A stretch of DNA of 12,136 bases from Dehalococcoidales bacterium (lineage in GTDB: Bacteria; Chloroflexota; Dehalococcoidia; Dehalococcoidales; UBA5760), in assembly GCA_018399795.1 (NCBI GenBank), contig JAGYOC010000117.1, positions 1 through 12,136 of the forward strand, read 5' to 3'. The notes below the pieces were generated by a model. The model was not told the DNA's origin. It searched no databases and saw only the letters and a program-made list of their open reading frames with translations. This document shows, piece after piece, positions 1-6,024 of this stretch; position 1 is the first letter of the stretch; the number at the start of each line of letters is the position of its first letter. Made by a program: the position numbers and the translations under genes.

Positions 1-143
1 CTCGTGGCAGTATTATGTACCTCGGGAAGAAGGTCAACCAGTACTACTGTAGCCCCCTTCCTGGCCATCACCCTGGCTGTTCCTTCTCCATTACCCCTGG
101 CTGCTCCGGTTATCACTGCTATTTTGCCATCTAGTTTCCTCAT
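1..143 (-). CDS. Short-chain dehydrogenase/reductase (SDR), N-terminal fragment
   Basis: The first 47 codons of an SDR-family NAD(P)(H)-dependent oxidoreductase; the gene runs off the left edge. The protein begins [19 protein letters not shown], which is the first beta strand of a Rossmann fold followed by the SDR cofactor-binding signature TGxxxGxG (residues 12-19). A second strand follows ([10 protein letters not shown], about residues 33-42); its terminal Asp suggests a preference for NAD(H) rather than NADP(H), which is an inference. The ATG at 141-143 has a good Shine-Dalgarno (GAGGAG, minus strand, about 6 nt upstream). It is divergent from the phosphofructokinase gene, so 144-335 must hold signals for both directions. 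The substrate cannot be told from this fragment because the catalytic YxxxK region is missing. Confidence 0.85.
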   Translation of the reverse strand, partial: MRKLDGKIAVITGAARGNGEGTARVMARKGATVVLVDLLPEVHNTAT

Positions 144-335
144 ATCTTCACTCCTCTAGAGATAATACTGAAAATGTGTTGGAAAACCATGCATCTTGAG
201 ACATATACTATCAGTACCCGTTTTTAGTAGCAAATGATACTTAACAGTCAATTATCAAAATGGAACTTATTATCCCGCCGTGTTATCATTTTAGTGTTGT
301 GTTCGTTAACGGAGCTTTAGATAAGCCGGAATAGG

Positions 336-1397
336 ATGCGGGGTGATAATTTGGCCGGAAAGAAAAGAATAGGTATTCTGACAGGAGGTGGGGACTGCCC
401 GGGTCTCAATGCTGCCATCAGGTCGACAACCAAGACGGCGCTGAAATACGGGTATGAGGTCATCGGAATTCACAATGCCTGGGAAGGATTCTTCAAAGAT
501 GAAAATGAGGTGCTGGATAGTGCCAGAACGTCCGGAATTATCGACCGCGGGGGCACGATTCTGGGTACTTCAAGGGTCAGTCCGCTGAGGACGGAAAATG
601 GTACCGAGATGGTGTTCGATGGGTTTAGAAAGCTGGGCCTGGAAGTGCTGGTGGTGCTTGGAGGAGAGGGTACATTAACCGTTGCGACCCGGCTTTTTCA
701 AATGGGGCTTCCCGTGATAGGAATTCCGAAGACAATCGACAACGACGTGATGGGTACGGACTATACTATCGGATTCCAGACTGCCGTGGAGATCGCCACC
801 AATGCACTGGATAGATTACGTTCCACGGCTGCCAGTCATCACCGGGTAATGCTGCTGGAGGTGATGGGGAGACATACCGGATGGATTGCCACCTATGCCG
901 GAATGGCCAATGGTGCTGATGCCATCCTGATACCGGAAATACCGGTGAGCGAGGAATCGATGTCAAATCTCTGCCGGATGCTACAGAGACGAAACAGAAT
1001 CGACCGGAGCTTCAGTATCATCGTGGTTGCGGAAGGGACGAAACTCGGCGATGAGCTTGTCAGCCGTGGTACTCGCAGGGCATCGAATGGGTGCGTATAT
1101 CACCGGGGAGGGGTGGGTGCGGTTATAGGTGGTATAATCGAGGAAAAGACCGGGCTGGAGACCAGGGTTTCTTCACTTGACTATATCCAGAGGGGAGGTA
1201 CTCCCGTAGCCTACGATAGAAACCTGGCAATAGAGTTCGGCGTAAGGGCGAGTCGGCTTGCAAAAGAGAAAAGGTATGGTGTTATGACGTCCCTCAGGGG
1301 GAACAGTATCGTGACCAGCAAGCTGGAAAACATTGCCGGCCACATCAAAGAGGTGAATATCAAGGTTTACAAGATAGCTGAGTTATTCTTTGGCTAG
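336..1397 (+). CDS. pfkA: 6-phosphofructokinase, group III type, predicted ATP-dependent
   Basis: Phosphorylates fructose 6-phosphate to fructose 1,6-bisphosphate in glycolysis. At 353 aa it has the length of the short bacterial PFK family. Visible motifs are the nucleotide loop GGGDCPGLNAAIR (17-29), GGEGT (109-113), PKTIDND (131-137, catalytic Asp135), MGRHTGW (177-183) and the fructose-phosphate-site region YIQRGGTP near the C-terminus. Gly112 matches E. coli PfkA Gly104, where PPi-dependent enzymes have Asp, so ATP use is predicted. Lys132 matches Gly124 of PfkA and is the residue usual in PPi enzymes. The Gly/Lys pairing is typical of actinobacterial-style group III ATP-PFKs. The ATG at 336 has a poor ribosome site. 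An in-frame TTG at 351, behind GGGGTG (340-345), gives MAGKKRIGILTGGG and may be the true start (348 aa). It ends 6 bp before the aldolase, so the two are surely cotranscribed. Confidence 0.93.
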   Translation: MRGDNLAGKKRIGILTGGGDCPGLNAAIRSTTKTALKYGYEVIGIHNAWEGFFKDENEVLDSARTSGIIDRGGTILGTSRVSPLRTENGTEMVFDGFRKLGLEVLVVLGGEGTLTVATRLFQMGLPVIGIPKTIDNDVMGTDYTIGFQTAVEIATNALDRLRSTAASHHRVMLLEVMGRHTGWIATYAGMANGADAILIPEIPVSEESMSNLCRMLQRRNRIDRSFSIIVVAEGTKLGDELVSRGTRRASNGCVYHRGGVGAVIGGIIEEKTGLETRVSSLDYIQRGGTPVAYDRNLAIEFGVRASRLAKEKRYGVMTSLRGNSIVTSKLENIAGHIKEVNIKVYKIAELFFG

Positions 1398-1403
1398 GAG
1401 GAT

Positions 1404-2249
1404 ATGATGAAAGAGGAACTGGAAGCAAAACTGAAAAGAATTATACTCAAGGGACGGGCAATGATACTTGCCTATGACCAGGGGTTTGAGCATGGCCCGA
1501 GAGATTTTCTGAAGAACCCCAAAAGTAAAAATCCGGCGTATATTCTGGATATAGCTAAACGTGGAGGTTTCACGGGTATAGTTCTCCACGCCGGAATTGC
1601 TGAGAAATACCAGTCGGTTATCAGCGATAGCGGTGTACCGCTTATCCTCAAGCTGAACGGAAAATCGGAGCTATATACCGAGGATGATCCCTATTCACCC
1701 CAGCTATATTCGGTAGCGGATGCGGTTGCCCTCGGAGCGACAGCGATAGGCTATACCGTATATACGGGTTCAAAATACGAGAGCAATATGCAGCAGGACT
1801 TTTCCCGTATTATACGGGAAGCTCACTCTAGGGGTATCCCTGCGATAGGGTGGATGTATCCCCGTGGCAAATCCATCTTCGACAGGAAATCGGCCTCGAA
1901 AACCTTCAAGATGGCACTGGAAGAGCAGGAGCACACGAGACTGGCCATAGATGAGACTTCAGCCATCGTGGCCTATGGTGCCAGGATAGGCATGGAGGTG
2001 GGCGCGGATATTGTGAAAATCAAGTATACCGGTTCGGTGGAGAGCTTCCGGCATGTGGTCGAGTCGACATCGCCGACCCGGGTGGTGATGTCGGGTGGGC
2101 CGATGATGAAGACGGATGAGGATTTTCTGGGCAGGGTGGAAGATATTCTTGCTGCCGGCGCGGTGGGAGTTGCGGTGGGGAGGAATGTCTGGCAGCGGGA
2201 AGAACCCCTGGAGATCAGCGGTAAAATACACCGCACAATTTTCGGCTGA
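1404..2249 (+). CDS. Class I fructose-bisphosphate aldolase, DhnA/archaeal type
   Basis: Cleaves fructose 1,6-bisphosphate to glyceraldehyde 3-phosphate and dihydroxyacetone phosphate, or runs the reverse in gluconeogenesis. The 281-aa TIM-barrel protein has DhnA-family hallmarks: AYDQGFEHGP (23-32) on the first strand, GWMYPRG (149-155) with Tyr152 as the expected acid/base, ADIVKIKYTG (201-210) with Lys205 as the likely Schiff-base lysine, and the phosphate-binding segments MSGGP (229-233) and AVGRNVWQ (257-264). Residue roles are by analogy with archaeal class I aldolases. An AGGAGG site overlaps the end of the pfk gene just before the double ATG at 1404/1407. Pairing directly behind PFK puts the two successive glycolytic steps in one transcript. 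A transaldol-type DhnA paralogue acting in aromatic biosynthesis is the main alternative, but the PFK neighbour argues against it. Confidence 0.93.
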   Translation: MMKEELEAKLKRIILKGRAMILAYDQGFEHGPRDFLKNPKSKNPAYILDIAKRGGFTGIVLHAGIAEKYQSVISDSGVPLILKLNGKSELYTEDDPYSPQLYSVADAVALGATAIGYTVYTGSKYESNMQQDFSRIIREAHSRGIPAIGWMYPRGKSIFDRKSASKTFKMALEEQEHTRLAIDETSAIVAYGARIGMEVGADIVKIKYTGSVESFRHVVESTSPTRVVMSGGPMMKTDEDFLGRVEDILAAGAVGVAVGRNVWQREEPLEISGKIHRTIFG

Positions 2250-2307
2250 AGTTTATCTTTGGCACAATGTTTTCGGCCGGACGGAAAATGATTGAGGGGA
2301 AACAATA

Positions 2308-2763
2308 ATGAAAATAGGCGTAATTTCGGATACTCACGCCGGGAAGTTCAGCGAAATATCAGCCACTCTTCAATCTGCGTTGAGCAGTGTAGACCTTATA
2401 GTTCATGCCGGTGATATTATCCGGAAGCCTGTCCTTGACGGGCTTGAATCCCTGGGTCCGGTGAAGGCGGTTGCAGGCAATATGGATTCAGAGGAAATCA
2501 AGGTGATGTTGCCGCAAAAGGAGTCCTTTGTCGTGGCCGGACGAAAAATCGGCCTGACCCATGGTTCGGGGGCACCATGGGGGATAGCCGGACGGGTGAG
2601 AGACATGTTCGATGATGAGGATATCATTATTTACGGCCACTCACACCAGGCCTACAACGAATATATCCAGGGCAGTTTGGTGTTTAACCCCGGCTGTGCT
2701 CGAGAGTCTTTCGGGATAATTACTATTGAAGATGGGATAGATGCGACGGTAATAAAAATCTAG
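2308..2763 (+). CDS. YfcE/MJ0936-type metallophosphoesterase
   Basis: A 151-aa calcineurin-like phosphoesterase of the small single-domain YfcE/MJ0936 class, which hydrolyses phosphodiesters with two bound metal ions (commonly Mn or Ni). All five metal-site blocks are present in order: DTH (8-10), GD (35-36), GN (57-58), the H of THG (85) and GHSH (110-113). The length is normal for this class. The ATG at 2308 follows a GAGGGG site. It lies 58 bp behind the aldolase in the same direction and probably shares its transcript, although its physiological link to glycolysis is unknown. No intrinsic terminator with a T-run is visible behind it. Confidence 0.88.
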   Translation: MKIGVISDTHAGKFSEISATLQSALSSVDLIVHAGDIIRKPVLDGLESLGPVKAVAGNMDSEEIKVMLPQKESFVVAGRKIGLTHGSGAPWGIAGRVRDMFDDEDIIIYGHSHQAYNEYIQGSLVFNPGCARESFGIITIEDGIDATVIKI

Positions 2764-2946
2764 GTCGCTATAGTAATTATCCGTGGAAAGCCTCAATTAT
2801 AAGCATGTTTACAGCGATTAAATTTCCTTTCAATTCTATGTCTGACGTTTTTCCATCACAATTTATCCTCTCGAATCAGACGTCACCCACTTTGGCAATT
2901 TCTTCACCCTATTGATACCAGCTATCTGCTTTCACGTTACCATCGG
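2764..2946. other. Gene-free spacer upstream of the DUF134 promoter
   Basis: An AT-rich spacer between the phosphoesterase and the promoter at 2947. The only structure seen is a weak 6-bp inverted repeat (GTCTGA near 2840, TCAGAC near 2876) with a 30-nt loop, too loose to call a terminator. No convincing small ORF or RNA gene was found. Confidence 0.5.
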
Positions 2947-2975
2947 TTGACAGTTTAGTGGGTATATGCTATTAT
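2947..2975 (+). promoter_or_regulatory. Near-consensus sigma-70 promoter for the DUF134 operon
   Basis: A perfect -35 box TTGACA (2947-2952) is separated by exactly 17 bp from a -10 box TATTAT (2970-2975, five of six consensus bases). Transcription would begin near 2982, about 38 nt before the GTG start of the DUF134 gene. It is the best promoter match in the window, and it overlaps a half-site of the palindrome immediately downstream, so it is probably repressible. Confidence 0.75.
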
Positions 2976-2981
2976 CAGTTA

Positions 2982-2995
2982 TGAGCATATGCTCA
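2982..2995. promoter_or_regulatory. 14-bp perfect palindromic operator TGAGCATATGCTCA
   Basis: TGAGCATATGCTCA is a perfect two-fold palindrome lying at the predicted transcription start. A second imperfect copy (10 of 14 positions matching) lies at 2959-2972, inside the promoter spacer and reaching the -10 box; the two centres are 23 bp apart, about two helical turns. The geometry is that of a repressor operator. The candidate binder is the DUF134 HTH protein encoded 25 bp downstream (autoregulation) or a separate metal- or redox-sensing dimer. The protein-binding role is an inference; the palindrome itself is exact. Confidence 0.65.
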
Positions 2996-3019
2996 ATATA
3001 AATCGAGGGAAAAGACGGG

Positions 3020-3493
3020 GTGCCAAGGCCACAGAAAATCAGAAGGGTTAATTCCATACCGGGTGCCACTCATTTCAAGCCTGCTGGCATACCGTTAAGG
3101 GTTATGGAGGAGGTGATTGTTTCTATAGAAGAGGCTGAGGCAGTACGTTTGAAGGACCTGAAGGGGCTAGGGCAGGAAGAGTGTGCTGTCAATATGAACG
3201 TTTCCCGCCCTACATTTCAGAGGATACTGGTATCGGCAAGGCAGAAAATAGCCGATGCCCTGCTTAATGGCAAGGCGATAAGAATAAACGGGGGTAATTT
3301 TGAAATGTCATTCCGCAGGTACCGCTGTGCCAATGGACACGAATGGAATGTCCCCCTCGAGGTGCTGGCGAATGAATCACCGCGGTATTGCCCGACCTGC
3401 AACAGCAAATCAATTGCTCTGTTCCAGCCCTGGGAGCAGGTTCCAGTGCTACGGCGGAGGCGTCGTGGCGGAAACAGTTGGGGGAAGCGATGA
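3020..3493 (+). CDS. DUF134 HTH protein with C-terminal zinc ribbon
   Basis: A 157-aa member of the DUF134 (UPF0251) family. The N-terminus MPRPQKIRRV and the block HFKPAGIPLR (18-27) are family signatures. Residues 45-80 form a sigma-70 region-4-like helix-turn-helix (LGQEECAVNMNVSRPTFQRI), as expected for a DNA-binding protein. Family members are usually not much over 100 aa. This one carries an added zinc-ribbon-like segment with Cys103, His107, Cys124 and Cys127, and a basic tail RRRRRGG. The start is GTG at 3020 behind a GAGGG site. It is the first gene behind a strong promoter with a palindromic operator, so it is a good candidate for the local transcription regulator, possibly metal-responsive through the ribbon. 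Its stop overlaps the next start (ATGA). Confidence 0.9.
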   Translation: MPRPQKIRRVNSIPGATHFKPAGIPLRVMEEVIVSIEEAEAVRLKDLKGLGQEECAVNMNVSRPTFQRILVSARQKIADALLNGKAIRINGGNFEMSFRRYRCANGHEWNVPLEVLANESPRYCPTCNSKSIALFQPWEQVPVLRRRRRGGNSWGKR

Positions 3494-4215
3494 AGATTCT
3501 GGACGATATAATTTCAGCGCTTGATCCGGACACGGCAGCGAAGGATATACGGCAGGGGCTTTTCTATACGGGGGTGCTCACGAGAAATTGCGGGCTGGCG
3601 GCAACTCTTCCCCGGGATGCCCTCAAGCAGGGGCATTCCCTGGTCGATAGGCCGGGGACTCTGCTGGATAGAAGCCCGCTTGAGCTTGCCAGGATGGCAT
3701 ACTCGGAGAGCCTGCTCGAGGCAGCTATCGGCATGGCAACCATAAACTCGCTTGTTGAAATTGACGAAAGAAGCTGCCGCGAATTGAATGCCGGTAACTT
3801 GATTGCGGAAACGGGAGCGGGCAAAGCAACTGTGGTAATCGGGCATTTCCCCTTTGTACCCCGCCTGAAAGGGCTTATAAGCGAACTCAAGGTAATTGAG
3901 AAAAACCCTGTGGGGGGTGATTATGCTGAAACGGAGACGGAAAGGCTTGTGCCCGAGGCAGACGTTGTTGCCATTACCGGGACCGCATTTACCAATCATA
4001 CTATCGAGAACCTTCTCAGGCTGTGCAGCCCCCGGGCCTATGTAATAGTGCTGGGTGGTACCGTTCCGATGTCCGACGTACTATTCGATTACGGCGTGGA
4101 CGCGATATCGGGAACCATGGTAACGGAACCGGAGATGGTGCTTCGCTGCGTAAGCCAGGGTGCAAACTACCGGCAGATTAAAGGAATAAGGCAGATTACT
4201 ATGACCAGGGAGTAG
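3490..4215 (+). CDS. DUF364/DUF4213 protein, putative heavy-metal chelation family
   Basis: A 241-aa protein of the DUF4213-DUF364 family. The start is ATG at 3490, which overlaps the DUF134 stop codon and has GGGGAAG just upstream; a longer upstream open frame (from 3388) lies inside the DUF134 gene and is unlikely to be translated. Residues 1-95 match the N-terminal domain (with TRNCGLAATLP, 31-41). Residues 113-230 are a Rossmann-like half with VVIGHFPFVPRLK (115-127), the acidic VIEKNP strand, ADVVAITGTAFTNHT (157-171), VIVLGGTVP (185-193) and YGVDAISG (201-208). A structure of a Desulfitobacterium family member was interpreted as pointing to metal chelation or anion binding, but no reaction is established. 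Translational coupling to the HTH protein suggests they act in one pathway. Confidence 0.85.
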   Translation: MKILDDIISALDPDTAAKDIRQGLFYTGVLTRNCGLAATLPRDALKQGHSLVDRPGTLLDRSPLELARMAYSESLLEAAIGMATINSLVEIDERSCRELNAGNLIAETGAGKATVVIGHFPFVPRLKGLISELKVIEKNPVGGDYAETETERLVPEADVVAITGTAFTNHTIENLLRLCSPRAYVIVLGGTVPMSDVLFDYGVDAISGTMVTEPEMVLRCVSQGANYRQIKGIRQITMTRE

Positions 4216-4313
4216 TAAAAGGAAAATGAAATGGTGTCCGGAAAATCGAATTGCTTACCCGAGTATCATCTTTGAGACTAAAAAAGAGAGAATAAATAAT
4301 AAGGAGGTGTATC

Positions 4314-4733
4314 ATGGCTAATGGATTTGGCATAGGGAGAGGTATGGGATATGGAGCTGGTGGCAGGGGCTTTGCACGTGGAGGTGGCGGCGGTATGGGT
4401 TTCGGCTTCCGGGGCAGCTCTCCCCCCTGGCCTTACGTGGGTCTCGGCAGGGGAGGATTGCCCAGGTGCGGATACTTCATCAATACCGCAACCGGCGCAC
4501 CGGTTCGAGGAGTGTTTCCATATGCTGCCTATCCTTATAGTCCGGGATTTGCTGCCGGAGCGGGTTCGTACAGTCATTATGCGCCGGCTCCGCCTTCTTC
4601 TGGCGGTGCTCCTTATGCCGGGCAATTGGATCCGGAACAGGAGCTTGATTTTTTGAAAGACCAGGCCAGGGTCATAGGTGAGCAGCTGGAACAGATCGAT
4701 GGGAGAATCCGTAAACTGGAAAACGAAAAATAG
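4314..4733 (+). CDS. DUF5320-like glycine-rich protein with C-terminal coiled coil (first copy)
   Basis: A 139-aa protein of low complexity. Residues 1-50 are strongly Gly/Arg-rich (repeated GRG, GGG and GFG runs); residues 65-105 are rich in Pro, Tyr, Ala and Gly; residues 106-139 form an amphipathic coiled coil (QELDFLKDQARVIGEQLEQI...). The only Cys is Cys52. The C-terminal part closely matches the next gene's product, marking them as paralogues of the DUF5320 type seen beside NifX/NifB-like and ferredoxin-MinD genes. The molecular function is unknown. The ATG at 4314 follows AAGGAGGTG (4301-4309), a near-perfect anti-16S match, which predicts high expression. The gene starts 98 bp after DUF364 with no terminator between. 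Confidence 0.82.
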   Translation: MANGFGIGRGMGYGAGGRGFARGGGGGMGFGFRGSSPPWPYVGLGRGGLPRCGYFINTATGAPVRGVFPYAAYPYSPGFAAGAGSYSHYAPAPPSSGGAPYAGQLDPEQELDFLKDQARVIGEQLEQIDGRIRKLENEK

Positions 4734-4758
4734 CGACCAATTTTTAAGGAGGCGAATT

Positions 4759-5070
4759 ATGCCAGGTTTTGATGGTACCGGACCCCGTGGTATGGGGCCG
4801 ATGACGGGAGGAGGCAGGGGATATTGCAGCCCCTGGGGGAGAGGAGCAGCTTTCCGCTCGTATGGATTTGCACCGGGATATGGCCATCCCTACTATGGGG
4901 CGGGGCAGTTTGTTCCATTCTCAACGCCCTTTTCCCCTCAGGTGAGTAAAGAGCAGGAGCTTGACTGGCTGAGAAGTCAATCTCAGGATATCAAGGGACA
5001 GCTGGAACAAATTGAGGCCAGGATTAAGCAGCTTGAGGAAAACCCCGGCACCTCAGCGGGTGAGCAGTAA
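4759..5070 (+). CDS. DUF5320 family protein (second copy)
   Basis: A 103-aa protein with the classic DUF5320 opening MPGFDGTGPRGMGPMTGG followed by GRGYC (19-23), a Tyr/Phe/Pro/Gly-rich middle, and a C-terminal coiled coil from about 62 to 95 (QELDWLRSQSQDIKGQLEQI...). The ATG at 4759 is chosen because AAGGAGG (4746-4752) lies 6 nt ahead; a longer reading from 4678 would sit inside the previous gene. It is 25 bp behind the first copy. The opening motif is highly conserved in anaerobes and methanogens next to metal-cofactor genes, but no biochemical role is established. The shared coiled coils suggest the two proteins hetero-oligomerise, which is an inference. Confidence 0.88.
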   Translation: MPGFDGTGPRGMGPMTGGGRGYCSPWGRGAAFRSYGFAPGYGHPYYGAGQFVPFSTPFSPQVSKEQELDWLRSQSQDIKGQLEQIEARIKQLEENPGTSAGEQ

Positions 5071-5078
5071 GCTGAAGT

Positions 5079-5131
5079 AATCTGAACCCGTGTTCAGGTT
5101 ATCTGCACGACGGGTTCAGGTTTCACTGAAC
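5079..5131 (+). promoter_or_regulatory. Competing-hairpin element between the DUF5320 and MinD genes
   Basis: Four alternating copies of one hexamer or its complement (CTGAAC 5082-5087, GTTCAG 5092-5097, GTTCAG 5114-5119, CTGAAC 5126-5131) can fold two ways. One is two small hairpins with 4-nt and 6-nt loops. The other is a single long stem pairing CTGAACCCGT (5082-5091) with ACGGGTTCAG (5110-5119), extendable by a G-U and two A-U pairs. The folds are mutually exclusive. There is no T-run, so it is not a plain intrinsic terminator. An mRNA processing or stability site, an attenuator-like switch or a protein site are the options. Confidence 0.5.
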
Positions 5132-5157
5132 GAGAAAGCATATATTGAGAGGAAGAT

Positions 5158-6024
5158 GTGATTATATCTATCGCCAGCGGAAAGGGGGGAACGGGTAAGA
5201 CCATGGTCGCCACCAGTCTTACCCGTTCCCTTAAAGATAAATACGATGTCCAGCTACTTGACTGTGATGTGGAGGAACCCAACGACCATATTTTCATAAA
5301 GGGAATTATCGAAGGCGTTGATAAAGTCAGCATCCCGGTGCCGGCCGTAGATATGGAAAAGTGTACCTATTGCGGTAAATGCGCCGAGGTTTGTGCCTAC
5401 AATGCCATTGCCGTGCTGAATGAAAATGTCCTCACCTTTCCCGAGCTATGTCACGGCTGCGGAGCCTGCAGCTACCTTTGCCCTGAAGGCGCTATTACCG
5501 AGGTGGATAGAGCGATTGGAACCGTGGAATATGGTAATGCAGATGGCGCCGGTTTTGTCCAGGGAAAGCTATCTATCGGTCAGCCAATGGCACCGCCCGT
5601 TATCAGAAAGGTAAAAAAATATGCTCATCATGATGGCATCACTATCATCGATGCTGCTCCGGGTTCATCCTGCCCGGTAGTGGAAGCAATCAGGGGTAGT
5701 GATTTTTGCTTGCTGGTAACCGAACCCACGCCATTCGGTCTTAACGATCTGGTTTTGGCGGTAGAAACGGTTCAAAAGCTTGATATACCCTGTGGCATAG
5801 TGCTCAACCGTGCTGGAATTGGTGATGGTAAAACTGAGGAATACTGCCGGGAGCAGAATATTCCTATCCTGATGACCATCCCGCTGGATATCAGGATTGC
5901 CGGCTATTACTCCAGGGGTATTACACTGGTAGACGGAATTGAGGACTACAAAGAATCGTTCCTTAATATGTTGTATAAGATTGAGGAGATAGTTGATGAA
6001 AGAAGTAGTAGTATTAAGCGGTAA
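5158..6024 (+). CDS. MinD-superfamily ATPase with inserted ferredoxin domain (first copy)
   Basis: A 288-aa P-loop ATPase of the COG1149 type: a MinD/Mrp-like fold interrupted by a two-cluster ferredoxin. The deviant Walker A is GKGGTGKT (8-15), with LLDCDVEEPN (33-42) as the Walker A'/switch region and IIDAAPG (163-169) as Walker B. Cluster ligands are Cys69-72-75-79 and Cys98-101-104-108, both CxxCxxCxxxC. The family is expected to couple ATP hydrolysis to electron or Fe-S/metal cofactor handling; Desulfovibrio orange-protein loci carry similar pairs. The start is GTG at 5158 behind GAGAGG; an ATG at 5156 is out of frame. It is followed by a diverged paralogue, and the two probably form a heterodimer because this fold is an obligate dimer. 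The client is not evident in this window. Confidence 0.92.
   Translation: MIISIASGKGGTGKTMVATSLTRSLKDKYDVQLLDCDVEEPNDHIFIKGIIEGVDKVSIPVPAVDMEKCTYCGKCAEVCAYNAIAVLNENVLTFPELCHGCGACSYLCPEGAITEVDRAIGTVEYGNADGAGFVQGKLSIGQPMAPPVIRKVKKYAHHDGITIIDAAPGSSCPVVEAIRGSDFCLLVTEPTPFGLNDLVLAVETVQKLDIPCGIVLNRAGIGDGKTEEYCREQNIPILMTIPLDIRIAGYYSRGITLVDGIEDYKESFLNMLYKIEEIVDERSSSIKR

Noticed and set aside
304..311. CGTTAACG palindrome upstream of pfkA as an operator.
   Set aside because: Eight base pairs is too short to distinguish from chance, and no promoter could be aligned with it.
2839..2881. Inverted repeat GTCTGA/TCAGAC as a terminator behind the phosphoesterase gene.
   Set aside because: The stem is only 6 bp with a 30-nt loop and there is no T-run following it.
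3388..3489. Extended N-terminus for the DUF364 protein from an ATG at 3388.
   Set aside because: It lies wholly inside the DUF134 zinc-ribbon coding region and has no ribosome site; the ATG at 3490 gives the normal family N-terminus and an ATGA overlap.
4272..4300. Promoter-like TTGAGA-17 bp-AATAAT before the first DUF5320 gene.
   Set aside because: The start site would fall inside the Shine-Dalgarno of the gene, leaving no usable leader.
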